Under the pieces are notes generated by a model. That model searched no databases. It had not been told where the DNA came from and was given only the letters and a program-made list of their open reading frames with translations. Below are positions 1 through 11,841 of a stretch of 64,000 nt of DNA, one piece after another. Each line of letters opens with the position of its first letter. Position 1 is the first letter of the stretch. The translations under genes and the position numbers were made by a program. Location: contig CM076154.1 in the NCBI GenBank assembly GCA_038025085.1, positions 26,527,501-26,591,500 of the forward strand, read 5' to 3'. This DNA comes from Tetragonia tetragonoides. Taxonomy: Eukaryota; Streptophyta; Magnoliopsida; Caryophyllales; Aizoaceae.

Positions 1-790
1 AATTATTTAGAACCATATAATCTTGAGTACACAACAGAACAGATTTCAAAAATAGATCCATAGCGTACAAGCTACAGAAATTCAAGGAACTATCCTGATC
101 AATAAAATCACAGCATAACTTCAAAGAACAAACTAACAAATGCCCATCATATCTCAACTACAAGTCTACAAGCCAAAGCAAATAGCTAAAGAAATTACTC
201 TTCAAAAAAAAAAGCTAAAGAAATTCAAGAAACTTTCTAATCAAGCTAGGATATCATATGAATCACAGCATAGCTTAAAATGATCAATTAACAATTGTCG
301 ATCACTCCTTAAATGTCTGATTCAAAACATTCCATTCCTAGAATGTTGAAAAAGACAGACAATATCCATATTAACCTAAGAAATTACAAATTAAACACAT
401 CTTATCTACTTTCTCATCGCTAAACGAGATTCCTCGAGATTTGGAAATTAAACAAAAACATAGAAGACATGCAAAGACTGAAACCAAACCTGTATAAGGT
501 AATATCTCAAAACGCAAACTACACAAAACAGAAGAAGAAGAAAAACTGAACATGAAATTAGATCTCAAAACTCAGATCTCAATCTAACATGTCTAGAATG
601 AAGGTAATTATGACGCTTACCTGGGAAGATCTCGATCAGATTTGGAGTAATAGAGATGCTAGGAAGGAACGTCAGAAAGGAGAGAAGGATCTTTGCTTAG
701 GGCTGATGCTAAGTGCTGTCAGTTCCGAAAGGTTCGAGGAGAGAGAGGAAAAAAACCGACGGAATAGCTTTCGTGTTTTCTTGTAGATTA
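1..790 (-). other. Probable 5' leader exon and leader intron of a gene beyond the left edge
   Basis: Read on the minus strand, about 790 to 622 is a CT-rich stretch resembling a plant 5' untranslated leader. It ends at 621 in a consensus donor (CCCAG|GTAAGC, intron GT at 620-619). The sequence from 620 to 1 is T-rich like a plant intron, with no long open frame. I infer a leader exon followed by a leader intron, with coding exons outside the window. The short open frames here on either strand match nothing I recognise. No TATA box is clear upstream of 790. The sequence could instead be ordinary AT-rich DNA with a chance splice site. Confidence 0.35.
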
Positions 791-2131
791 CTGGGAATGC
801 CAAGTTGCCAACTATGCATAACATAGATAAAAAAATAAAAATAAAAAAACAAATTTAAAAAAGGAAATTAATGTAATGAGATTGAGAGCTGAGCACTAAG
901 CACTAGTACTAGCAAAGTAGCAATGACAAATTGACAATTTGTTGGGTTATCTTGTTGTTGTTCTAATTCAAGTTTAAAGTAAAAGTTCATATGTTATTTC
1001 AATATTGCGTCAAGTGAATTGAGTAAGTTTTACATTTATATCTATATGAATTGAGTTAATCCTATTTAAAAATACAAATTTACTCTTTTTATGAAATGCA
1101 GCTCTCACATTAAATACTTCTACATAAGCAATTCTTCACATTAATCCTGGACTAAAACTTCAATAAAAAGAAAAAGAAAATATACTATTAGCCCTCAACC
1201 ACTTAAAAAGGAATAATAAAAAAAAATATTTGTTACCAATACAATTGAGAAGAAAAAGGAAACTAATCCAAAACAAATAAAATATACTAACTACTCTCAG
1301 ATTTTAAGAAAAAGAATAAGAGATAGTTAAAGCTATCATACAAATACAAAAAAAATAGGGAAGGTAAGAATTTAACAAATGAAAATCAAAGTAAAGAATA
1401 AAGATAGACGACAACATGAAAACTTTTTTATAAAGGAGAAGAGGAAACTAATTTAGGCACCAAAATCATATCCAATCCGTAAAATTGAAGATCAAACTGA
1501 CACATTGAGAACTTTTTCTTTTAAAATTTTTTTATTTTTTTTATTTTTGCCCATTTAGCTGCAATAAAGAAATAATTTACTATTATTTCTTTTAAGGTGA
1601 AGAGAATATAGCATTAGATTACCTAAATGGTACAAAATTTTAAAGAGTAAACCATTTTTTGCCTGAAACAAATATTAGTAAGATGGTTTGAAAAGATATT
1701 AAATTAAAGTTCAATCCTGGAGTAGTGTACAAAGAAATTATCAAAATTTTTAAAAAATAGTATATTTGAGATATCCTCAATTCCATCACGTATATATTAT
1801 TGTGGTGTGCTGAAATATTGATGTACCATTCTTAGTTCATATACTGGTTGTCCCACATTGAAGAAAGAAGTAAGAAATGAGATCGATAAGAGATATAAAA
1901 ATATAGGATCAAGAGCCGAAGAAAAGCATATATTCTTAAATGGCTATTCGCATGACTATGGTCAAGTGAATTATCTATCTTTTATCGCTTCAAATATAAT
2001 ATTTAGGTCACTAACTTGTTACACGACTATGTAGTCAAGTATAATATCTATATTTATCATTATAAATTATGATACTGACTCACAATGATACTAAGCTATC
2101 TCTTAAAAAAATGATTTTCTTAAAATCAATT
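791..2131. other. AT-rich intergenic DNA, nothing recognised
   Basis: I see poly-A/T-rich tracts only, with no open frame, domain or clear terminal repeat. The right part may be the body of the Helitron whose 3' end lies at 2132-2160, but I cannot see its start. Confidence 0.5.
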
Positions 2132-2160
2132 TTCCATGCAATTGCACGGGCAAAAACTAG
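2132..2160 (+). mobile_element. Helitron 3' terminus
   Basis: A short imperfect hairpin (CCATGC-AATT-GCACGG) is followed about 10 nt later by CTAG and then T. This is the plant Helitron 3'-end pattern: a GC-rich hairpin, then CTRR, inserted before T. The same hairpin/CTAG arrangement recurs near 16064, 22257, 31506, 46643 and 60786. Confidence 0.6.
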
Positions 2161-4235
2161 TAAATTTAAAAATTATTATATAAACAGTGGTCTACTATAT
2201 GTCCTGTTTGATCCACTCATATCTTCTATCTATTTCTATGTATTTAAAATTGTTGGGTTCACTCTAAGTGAATGAAAATAGGACATTTTTGCCTCATTAA
2301 AAGAGTTGGGATCTTTTCGAGGCCTCCATTTTTTAAATGGATGGTGAAATCTCGAGCCCTAACCAATTTTTGTATTAAATAAATTTAAAGAGCCAAAATG
2401 AGAGAAGGAGATCTAGCTCTCCATTGAGGAAATGGAGACAATGGAGAGGATCTCAACTCCATTAAGAACCTTTAATTTGTAAATCGTACTATCATAAAAC
2501 CAAAACAAGAGAAAAAGAGTAATAGCTTTCATTGTGTTATCTTTTATTCGCACTAACTCGCTAAAATCTATGCCATGAGAAATCTAGTCAAAGGGGAAAA
2601 GAGTGTAATTGACATGAAGCTTCCCCTAAATGTAGGATATATGGCAACAATGATGCATCTCAATCTCCATACAAAGTTGCTCATATTTCTTGGCTGACAA
2701 TGTCGTTTGTCAACAAGTTCATTAGATTGTTACACGACGAGTGTGTTCATTTCCACTAAATTTAGCTAGATTGAGTCCATTTAACTAAACTGAACGGTAA
2801 CATGTGAGAGGAAAAGTAAATAAATAAACTAAACTAAATTCCACTGGATTGAACCAATCACTGAATAAGTGTAAAAGAACACAATGGACTTCATATTTTA
2901 AATGTTTATTGTTCCTTTCTTCTCTAAATCATGTTTGGAGAACTTTAGATCTATGTATTGTATTTATTCTTCCTATTAATATACTCATCTTAAATTGGAC
3001 CAACACATGCAGTGTTGTCTTCATAAATGAATGTTAAAAGACTATCAATCATTCTCAGATAGCTTTCCTTGAGTATGTATGGGATCATAGACAGTAAAAT
3101 ATACATTATCGACATGCTTCATGTAGGGCAATCAGTTTGGGTTGATTGGATAAAATGGCGGTTAACACGTTTTCTTGGTTGATTTCATGGGACCGTAAGA
3201 CGCGAACAAGCATCTGGTTTAAAATTCTGCGTTAGCGAGATCTCACAAGTAACTTACATATACAACTCTGATTAAAGTAGGATTCGCATCCTTGGTTTAA
3301 AATAAGCCCAAGTCGGGTCATCCCACGAAGATTTTGAGCATGTGCTAATTTCATTGGATCACTTATTTCTCGATGCATTGTTGACTCTAGTACGTAGGTT
3401 TTGTGGAGAATTTAACATATGGCCTTTGTATTGTTGGGCAGATACATTAAGGCAATAATGACACTCAAATATGACACGTGAGATTAGGAACATCTTCATT
3501 TTGTTCTAGCGGTTAGAGAGAATCATCATGTAGTAATCATATCGCAAAAAATTCTTTTCAAAACTTTCTCTGTATTGTTCTGAAGAAGGATGAAGATTTC
3601 ATTAAATGTCGTCAGCCATAATTCTACATCATGCAATATAACTGTCTTCGACTAGAAGGTAGTGACTTCGATTTCATCAATAATAATGGTATGACAATTA
3701 ACTGTAATTATCTTGCCTTAGCAAAGCCGCTTTGAGTGTGAACATGAGTAATTAGGGGTTTTACCTCAATCACAGCAAATATATATAATAATTGAATGTA
3801 TGAGATATAATTCTCGTACATCGAGCATGATTTTCTTTATCGTGTTGTTATCGACTTAGGCTCTCAAAATAATTTATGTGTGCCAATAATTGGCAAATGC
3901 GACATAAATATTATGCTCACATGCAATCATAGTGTTGAGGCATCTATTGTCACCATGATATATACGAATGGACGGATGTTGGCATATCAGCATGGCAAAC
4001 ATCACCTTGGATTATTTTCGAGAACACAAACGAGTATTTTAAGCTAACTTTTGAAAGATCTCATAATCAGATCCAAGTGAACATGTAGCACAATAATGCT
4101 CGCCAAATTGTGGCACTCGAAGATTTTTTTTATGGCTATCCATTTGAATTTTTTTTGTTTTTAGTCATTATATACTTGTGCATGAATGACCCAAACAATT
4201 ATACAACAAAGTTTTCATTTTCTCTTAACTTTTTT
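2161..4235. other. Intergenic DNA, nothing recognised
   Basis: There is no frame over 70 codons and no recognisable domain. Around 2320-2460 there are GAGATC/CTCCATT-type near-repeats in inverted order that may be a decayed small transposon, but no ends or target duplication are visible. Confidence 0.45.
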
Positions 4236-4829
4236 CAATGGGTTTAATCATGTCGATGATAGAATTGTTGGTGGGGAATGACCTCTATGATTTTGAATTG
4301 TTGGTGGGGAATGACCTTTATGATTTTGCCACCACTACATCTGAACTCTGGATTGTTGGTGGGGATTTTAATAATGTATTGAACTTTAATGAAATATTGG
4401 GGGCTCCCTTTATTCTTGCAGAGATACAATGTTTTAGAGACTATTTTATTACAAATCTTCTGAATCCTTTTTTACATGGAACAACAAACAGTCTGCCTCT
4501 CGAAGAGTTTTCAGTAAAATAGACCGGTGCTTACAAATGATGAGTGGAGAATACAATCTCCACACTCTCAGGCTATCCTTGTCACTGAAGGAACTAATGA
4601 TCATTATTGCCCTGCGTTGATCAATTTTCGTAATGGTGTTGCTTGTGGGACAAAACCCTTTAGGTATTTCAACATGTGAAAGATGCCCCGAACTTTTTGG
4701 ACAAAGTCAGAGGTAGTTGGGAGGAACCTATCTTTGGTGTCCCTATGTTCCGGTTGGTTTCGAAGCTCAAGAGACTGAAAAGCTTGTTGAAAGAAATAAA
4801 TAAGAATGGGTTTTCTGATATTGAACTGT
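4236..4829 (+). pseudogene. L1-type LINE fragment: endonuclease to RT linker
   Basis: Three frames together give a decayed LINE ORF2 fragment. A VGGDFNNVLN motif (about 4353-4382) matches the GDFN active-site region of the LINE endonuclease fold. The following part keeps family-typical text in shifting frames, including KPFRYFN near 4650 and RLVSKLKRLKSLLKEINKNG near 4750-4810, the linker between endonuclease and reverse transcriptase. Stops and frameshifts show it is dead. It is cut at 4830 by the start of a gypsy LTR, so the RT part is missing. A 33-bp tandem duplication sits at its start. Confidence 0.75.
4262..4327 (+). repeat. 33-bp tandem duplication in the LINE endonuclease
   Basis: Two adjacent 33-nt copies starting at 4262 and 4295 differ by one base. 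They duplicate 11 codons (ELLVGNDLYDF) just before the GDFN motif. Confidence 0.9.
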
Positions 4830-6101
4830 TGTAGACACCTTAATTCGTTCTCATGCCCTGTCACCGCAAAAGCCCGATAATGATTGTAATGTATTAATAT
4901 AGACGTCGGTAGAAAACGACATTGCTCGGAAATCTAGAACAAATTCCTTGAAACCTCAGTCTTTGGATAGCCCTTGTTATAAGGATTCCAACGCCTTTGA
5001 CCTTGCCTCAATCAAGTTCCCGGATCAAGAGATATCGCGTCTTGAAGATTTGGGTCAAAATCGCTCAACCCGACCCCTGGATCAGCCCAAGGGCATTTTC
5101 GTAATTTACTGATCACAAAAAATCAAAAATCCCTAGTCACGCATGCGCCTCCGGGTCGAGCGGCTGATGACCCAGCGACACACCCATGACACCGGAGCCC
5201 TTTTGGCCAATCGATGAGCCTTAGCGGCCTACCGCTGAGCTTTCAGCGACAGCCGTTGGCCCCACTGGGGCTCTGTGTGGCCGCTGGGCCTGATTTTCTG
5301 CCTGGGCCGAGTTTGGCACCGGGGCTGCAGCCCTAGGCCCCTAATTTCATCACCTAACTCTATATTTACTTCCCTTCACCCTCTTTTGTGAGAGGTTGGT
5401 CAGTTTATAATTTTGAGAGCAATTTTGAGAGCACAAAACCCTAAATTATAGAGAATTCAGAATTTGAACACTCAGGCAAGCCCTTGCATTCAACCTAGCA
5501 CCCAAGATCGAAAAGCAATTCCAATTCTACTAGTCCCGTTTGAATAGAACGTCCAGGTTAACCATAATGAGGGCCAATACTCTTTATTAAATTCTTCTCT
5601 CATATTTATAATCATGTTTTATTTAACTTTTGATTATGGTTGAATAATTATGCATGTTTTGATCATTGTATATAATTACATGCATGTTAGTTTAATTCAA
5701 AGTTTGCATCTTATCTATTAATTCATGTATATTGATGTTGATTCATGCATGTAGCTACCTCTTTAGGTTTATTTTAGCATAAAGTTGATATTTTTGCATT
5801 GTACTTCCATTGAAGTTACTAACGAATTTATTGATGTGCATATGCGATGCTTGGCACGTTTAGCAAGTATGTAGGTTGAAGTGTTTTATTATTGCTCTTA
5901 TATCTTGGTTTGTGTTTAATAGATTAATGCATGTAAATTGGATATAAATTGTGCAAAGTAAGGACGGTAGCTAAAATTGTTTTCTTTAACCCGCCTAGTT
6001 AAATTTAGGACTTTGGACGGCCGTATTTATGTGGAACCATATAGTTTCAATAAATATTTGACATGGATAAGTTTAGTAGAGGCCGTTAATTCGGGCGTTC
6101 T
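4830..6101 (+). repeat. Tat/Ogre-like gypsy LTR, plus orientation, truncated
   Basis: It begins TGTAGACACC directly after LINE sequence. It aligns along its length with the reverse complement of 9294-10791, sharing for example the segment around 4970-5110 (CTTGTTATAAG, ATATCGCGTCT, GGGTCAAAATCGCTCAA). The last roughly 280 bp present in the other copy are missing, because a second LTR starts at 6102. No internal region of its own is attached. Confidence 0.75.
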
Positions 6102-8812
6102 TGTAACACCTCGTATTTTCTAACTAATAAATAAATAAAAATGAATAAACTCGAGCTGAAAATCAGGCAGAATTTCCTTTGTAAAAAGACATCCTAAGTT
6201 ATCAAAATATACAAAACCTACTTAAACAGAAAATAAAACAAAACCAAACTTTACAGCGCAAGACTTCTAATCAAATCCGGAGCATCACTGCCACACTCAC
6301 TCATTGAATGAGTGCAAGGCAAACCTTACAAAATCCCAACTAACCAAATAACACTGTAAAATCCATATATTACAACTGACAATAAAGAAATATAAACATC
6401 TTCATAACTCTGAATCCACTAGTCCATCTAGATCTTCACCATCGAACAACCTGTAATACATTCTTTCTTGTCTCCCCCCACAATTGTAGTTAAGTCGCAA
6501 AAGGTTCGTCATAGGTACACCATAAGTAAATGGACAACACAAACACATAAAAAGAAAAACATCCAATTAGCAAAGCTGAGTAACCAAGCAATCTATCGAG
6601 ATAATAAAACATAATATCTTTATAATAATTTATAATTAGAAAATATGTCAACGAGTCAAATACAAATAAGACATAGGTCTTACGACCTTGAAATAATGCA
6701 AATATGACACTCTAACTCTCAAGCACGCAAAATATTCAAGTTCAGCTTCATATCTCATACAACAATCCATTCAAGCTTATTTTCATGCAGATACAAACAC
6801 ACATCACATAAACATAATAATTCGCCAATTTTCATAGTCTCAAAAGTTTCAGTCAATTATTTCACTTATTAGAGGGAATAGAACGGCTTTAGAGATCGCA
6901 ATCTCAACAATCAGAACATCAGTCCTTATTTCACATCAACTCAAAACCAATGGCCAAGTCCCTAGTGTGCACACCCCTCCTAACTGCCTCCATGGTGTCA
7001 ACCATGTGCTCTTCAGTTTGAAGGAAAACTATTTTCCTATATACTCTACCTTAACTGCCTCCACAATAAAATGTGTGCTTTTCAGCTAGAGATACTCTGC
7101 CCTAACTGCCTCCACAATAGCATGTGTGCTCTTCAGCTAGAGAGAAAACCTACCCTAAATGCCTCCACAGTAACTGTTGTGATTTGTGTTCTTCAAGTAG
7201 GGAGGAGAGTCTCAATAAAACTTACCCTAGATGCCTCCACAGTTACCGCAGTCCTGTGTGCTATTCAACTAGGGAGGAGTCCAAAAAACCTAGTAATTGC
7301 CTCCACGGTGGCATAACCCCGTGTATTCTACAACTAAAAAGGCTACCTATTTTTCATCACCTTCGGCGGATCCTACCGAAGCTATCTTACTCTCAATTGT
7401 TAAGTCTAAGCATTTAATGTCTTAAAGAAAACCAACCGTCAAGTCCAAGATTTCACAACCAACTTCTCATATCACAAGCACCACAGTTCAAACATGAGTT
7501 CGTTCTAACATAATTCAATTCACATAACTTCATAGTCAAATATCCCAAAGGTTTCTTTCAATAGTTCTCATGAAGGTTCTCATCTCAAGGTCGTAGCACA
7601 TGCACCAATCATCACCGAAACTAGCTCACTAGCACGTCCAATAGTTCTCAATACAAACTAACCAAGTCATTCAAGTCATGATTTAAGCACATTAGCACAA
7701 AATTCCAGCATTATTTAAGTAACTAAAATGAGCATAAACATAAACATATAGTCATGAACATAATATAAATACTACCATATACATTCCTTGCACATAACCA
7801 TGAGTTACCCATATCAATCAACTTACTATCCTATACAATCATAATTCATAACAATCCCAAGCCATATAACACTCTGAAAAGACAATCAGATCAAGCCACA
7901 TCATTACAGACTCACCATATCAATTCAGTCACAAAACCTATCTATTGTATAAGACTATTTAGCCAATAGTAACAGCTCTAGCACATATAAACCAGTAGCA
8001 TTCATATATAACCAATAGAATGAAGGTTACCTCTACTCAATCAACCTCCGACAATTACGCATCCAAACCCTTTCAATCAAACGCCAATCATCTAATTTAT
8101 AATCATACAAACAGAATTTACTAATCAATACCCAATTCAGAAATTAATTCAATAAAAACCAAACTAATCTAGGGTTTAGGGTTTGTGGGCACTTATCGGA
8201 AAAGGAGAACGAGAGCTAGCAATTTGGAGCGACCACCATGGTTGCTGGTGGTCAACAGCCCACGAGGTAGTAGCTGGTAGTCGACAGCCCAATGGAATGA
8301 CAACAGCAACTCACGCAAAAAAAAGCAACTAAACAGAGGCAGAACAGGGCTTTCACGAACTGAAAACAAGGAGAGAGAAAGTGCAGCGAAAAACAACCTT
8401 CAATCGCAAAACCACAGCACCAGCAGTTAAGTTCAGAGAGGAGAAGGAAAGAAAAGATGGTGATGATGGTGATGGTGTCGTATGGGTTTGGGGCAGAGCA
8501 AGGAGACTATTTTCTTCTTCTTTTTTGTTTGTGCGTGAAAGTGAGAGGCTGGAGAAGAGGCTCATTTTTTTTTTTTAAAGGCAAAAAGATTAGAGAGGGG
8601 AAGAAACGTGGCAATTATACGAAGTCAACTCAGATTTTGATTTTAGCCAAAACACAATTCGAAACCCATTAAACCACTTAAAAGCTGCTTTTTATTCTAT
8701 TTAATTTAAAAATCCGGATATCCTTTTTTTTATTATTAAATACTAATATTCAAAATCAATAATTATTTCACCAAAATAAAAAATGATATAAATAAATTTA
8801 CGGGATATTACA
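6102..8812 (-). repeat. Chromovirus-like gypsy LTR (about 2.7 kb), minus orientation
   Basis: The ends read TGTAACACC at 6102 and ATATTACA at 8812, so either strand begins TGTAA and ends TTACA. The orientation comes from the right flank. On the minus strand the LTR is preceded by a GACGAAACTTCTTTTAG segment of the kind seen before the 3' LTR of plant chromoviruses. It contains a tandem repeat (6981-7330), and a CT-rich leader-like stretch around 8170-8570 in which short frames occur on both strands; I treat those as chance. It shares segments with 14460-14620 in the LTR at 13472. Confidence 0.6.
6981..7330. repeat. Diverged tandem repeat inside the LTR
   Basis: About six units of 50-75 bp, each opening with a variant of TAACTGCCTCCACAGT and containing TGTGTGCTCTTCAGCTAG or a close variant. 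Overlapping short open frames here are by-products of the repeat. Confidence 0.8.
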
Positions 8813-9293
8813 TAGTATCCCTTCTAAAAGAAGTTTCGTCCCGAAACTGAAAGCAACAACAAATACAAGCATTGGTACAAATCAAAATATCACATTTGAC
8901 CCCAGTTAAGGAGGTTTCGTCCACGAAACTGATACTAGTGGTGCCAGAACATGCAATGGTTTTGCATCTAAACTTCTCAGTCTAAAGACTAAACCACATA
9001 ATCAATTCACTTCAATTAGACAATGAAAGTAGACTAGCACAGTACCCAAATTCACTAATCCTCTAATTGTCACATCATTTGCTCACAGATCAATATTCCA
9101 TATCAACAAGCACATTGCCATACCAGACTCATACATAGTCATACATCATCACGTTTCACATTATTCTCATCATTCAAACGACATCAACACCATAACTTTC
9201 TCTTTTCATTCACAAGAATTCAGTCAACATTCATATCCCAGGTCATCCATAAGCAATCAATTAAGTAACAACATATTATATAAACAAAGCACT
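8813..9293 (-). other. Internal remnant of the gypsy element next to its 3' LTR
   Basis: It contains two copies, about 79 bp apart (near 8833 and 8912), of a palindromic GTTTCGTCC-CGAAAC motif that precedes the LTR on the minus strand. No coding sequence is recognisable, and it stops where the next LTR begins. Confidence 0.45.
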
Positions 9294-10791
9294 TGTATGA
9301 ATCCTCGCCTTTCTGGCGCTTGACCTTGTGATATTTTCTTAGTTGGAATTAATGGTTCTTAAAAAATACATCATATATTATGCAATTTAAATTATAATGG
9401 GGAATAACAATTTGCAAGTAATGAAGCCACCACCCATTTTTAAGGAAACAATTGGAAACCATCAAAAAGTGCACCCAATTCCTATTGGGAATTGACTCAT
9501 ACCCATGGGGCTAAATATTGAGTTCGGGGATGTAGGTACGAAATAAACTAAACGAATCTCATCTAAATTGCCCAAATTAATGGCCTCTACTAAGCTTATC
9601 CATGTCAAATATTTATCTATGCTATGTGGTTCCATATAAATCCAGTCGTCCAAGATCCTAAATTAACTAGACGGGTTAAAGACAACCAAATTACCTATGT
9701 TATCACTTTGCACAATTTATATCCAATTTGCATGCATACTATTATCAAACACAAATAAAGAGATAAGAGCAATAATTTAACGCTCCAACCTACCACACTT
9801 TGTTAGTAACTTCAAAGGAAGAACAATGCAAAAATATTAACGTTATGCTAAAATAAACCTAGGGGGTTACTACATGCATGCACAAACTATAAAAAATGCA
9901 AACTTGCATAAACTAACAAAAAGATGCAAACTTTAAATTAAACTAATCATGCATAATTATTTACAAGGACCCAAGCATGCAAATTTATTTAACCATAATC
10001 AAAAGCTAAATAAAACATGCTTATAAACAATAAACAAGAGATTTAATAAAAGATTTAGGCCCTCAAGATGGTTAAGCTGGACGTTCTATTCGAACGAGAC
10101 TAGTAGAATTGGAATTTCTCTTCAATCATGGGTGTTAGGTTGGGTGCAATACCTTGCCTGAGTCTTCAAAATCTAAATTCTCTATGATTTGGGGAAATTT
10201 GTGCTCTCAATGCTCTCAAAATTATAAACTGACCAACTTCTCTCAAAAGAGGGTAAAAGAGAGTACTTTTAGAGTTAGGGGACGGAATTAGGGGCTTAGA
10301 GTAAGAAATCCGGCGCCAAAACTCGGCCCAGCGGCTGTCGCTGGGGCTCAGCGGCCTGCCGCTGGGGGCAGCGGCTGCCCTGAGGGCCTCTGCTGTCACG
10401 CGTCTGCCCTGAGGGCCCCCGCTGTCATGCGTCTGCCGCCGGAATGACAGCGTCAGCCGCTGGGTCCGGAGGCGCGAGCGTGTCTAGGGTTTTTTGACCT
10501 TTTGTGCTCAGTAAATTACAAAATTGCCCTTGGGCTGACCCAGGAGGTCGGGATTGAGCGATTTTGACCCAAATATTTGAGACGCGATATCTCTTGATCC
10601 GGTAACCTGATTGAGGCAAGGTCAAAGGCGTTGGAATTCTTATAACAAGGGCTGGCCAAAGACTGAGGTTTCAAGGAATTTGGTCTAGATTTCCGAACAA
10701 TGTCCTTTTCTACTTACGTCCATGTTAATCCATTACCATCATCATCGAGCGTTGCGGTGCCAGGGGATGAGAACCGATTAGGGTGTCTACA
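9294..10791 (-). repeat. Tat/Ogre-like 3' LTR, minus orientation
   Basis: On the minus strand it opens TGTAGACACCC at 10791 and closes CATACA at 9294 (1,498 bp). It is bordered on the right by a purine-rich tract on the minus strand (GCTCGCCAAAGTAGGGCTTT), as expected for a polypurine tract before a 3' LTR. It aligns with the plus-oriented LTR at 4830 and, more distantly, with the LTRs at 23428 and 28590, which share a CGCCTTTC-GGCGC segment at the same end. Confidence 0.75.
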
Positions 10792-11841
10792 AAAGCCCTA
10801 CTTTGGCGAGCTTGTAAAAGCGAAGGTCAAAGTATTTTTTAAATGCTTTATTTTAGAGAAAAAGGGTAGAATCCTGACCGCCTGTGGTCAGGGTTACCTG
10901 CTTTTGCGGGTGCCAACGTGACGCTAATATTAATAGTCTCAACATCAAAGAGCGTTGCGTAGCTCTTCTTTGCGGGTGCCAACGTGACGCTAATTTTAAT
11001 AGCCTCAACGTCAAAGAGCGTTGCATAGCTCTGCTATGCGGGTGCCAACGCGACGCTAATTTTAATAGCCTCAACGTCAAAGAGTGTTGCATAGCTCTGC
11101 TTTGCTAATGCTTGTGTCTTGGAAAATTGTGCCTGCAAAAAATTGAATAAAGTGCTTGTGCCTACGAAAATTAGATTGAATGCCTGTGCCTGCGAAAATA
11201 AATAATACTCCCTAGGATAGGAAACCGTGTTGCGGGGGTAAAAAAAGTCATATTGGGTGACATGCCCGTATCTCCCGGGCTTCTAACGGTCGAGAAATGC
11301 AATCCCGCGCAGAATTTGAACTTGCGGGCCCACCTTGTGAGAGGTAGAAGAGAAAATGGGTTTAGCGGGCATGCGCAGGGCCGCTGAGGGCTGGGCAGCC
11401 TTATCGGGCCCGCTCAGCTGCTCAAATGGCGGTGCGGGGGTGCTGAGGACAACCGCCCGGCCTGGCGGCTTAGCCTCTAGAGCCAGCGGCTGGGCCGCTG
11501 AGTCTGCGCGGCCCTGAACCGGGCCGTTGGGTCGGTTCAAAAGCGCGGATTGGGGTTTAATTGGGAGAGAGCCAAATTTTGGGTCATTTCTTCCCCAAAA
11601 TTTTCGAGACTCTCTCTCTCTACCTCCATTGTTGCCTAATCTTCATTTCTTGCTCAAATTTGCTCCTTTTTGCTTGCAGTTGCTTGCTTTTGCATAATCT
11701 TTGCATAATTTGAAGTTTATTTGTGATTTCTCACAAATTTGGGGTGAATTTGAGAGTGGGTTTTTGAAACCCTTGGAGAGAGAAAATCCGAAATTCTCCA
11801 TTTTTGGTTGTTGTTCTTGCTTGCTTGTTCTTTCTTCTTCC
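10792..11841 (-). other. 3' untranslated region of the Tat-like element
   Basis: It lies between the polypurine tract and an antisense mobile-domain frame. It holds a 66-bp tandem repeat, then GC-rich sequence (11280-11560) with no coding signal I trust. Tandem repeats in the 3' UTR are an established trait of the Tat/Ogre group. Confidence 0.55.
10906..11104. repeat. 66-bp tandem repeat, three copies
   Basis: Units start at 10906, 10972 and 11038, each opening GCGGGTGCCAACG and containing CAAAGAG-GTTGC. The spacing is exactly 66 bp and the copies differ at few positions. Because 66 is divisible by 3, all frames stay open, giving repetitive short frames on both strands that I do not call as genes. 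Confidence 0.9.

Noticed and set aside
8170..8190. Telomere-type repeat (TTTAGGG)
   Set aside because: Only about two units, inside an LTR.
10853..11108. Repetitive frames on both strands
   Set aside because: A 66-bp repeat keeps frames open by its length; no evidence of coding.
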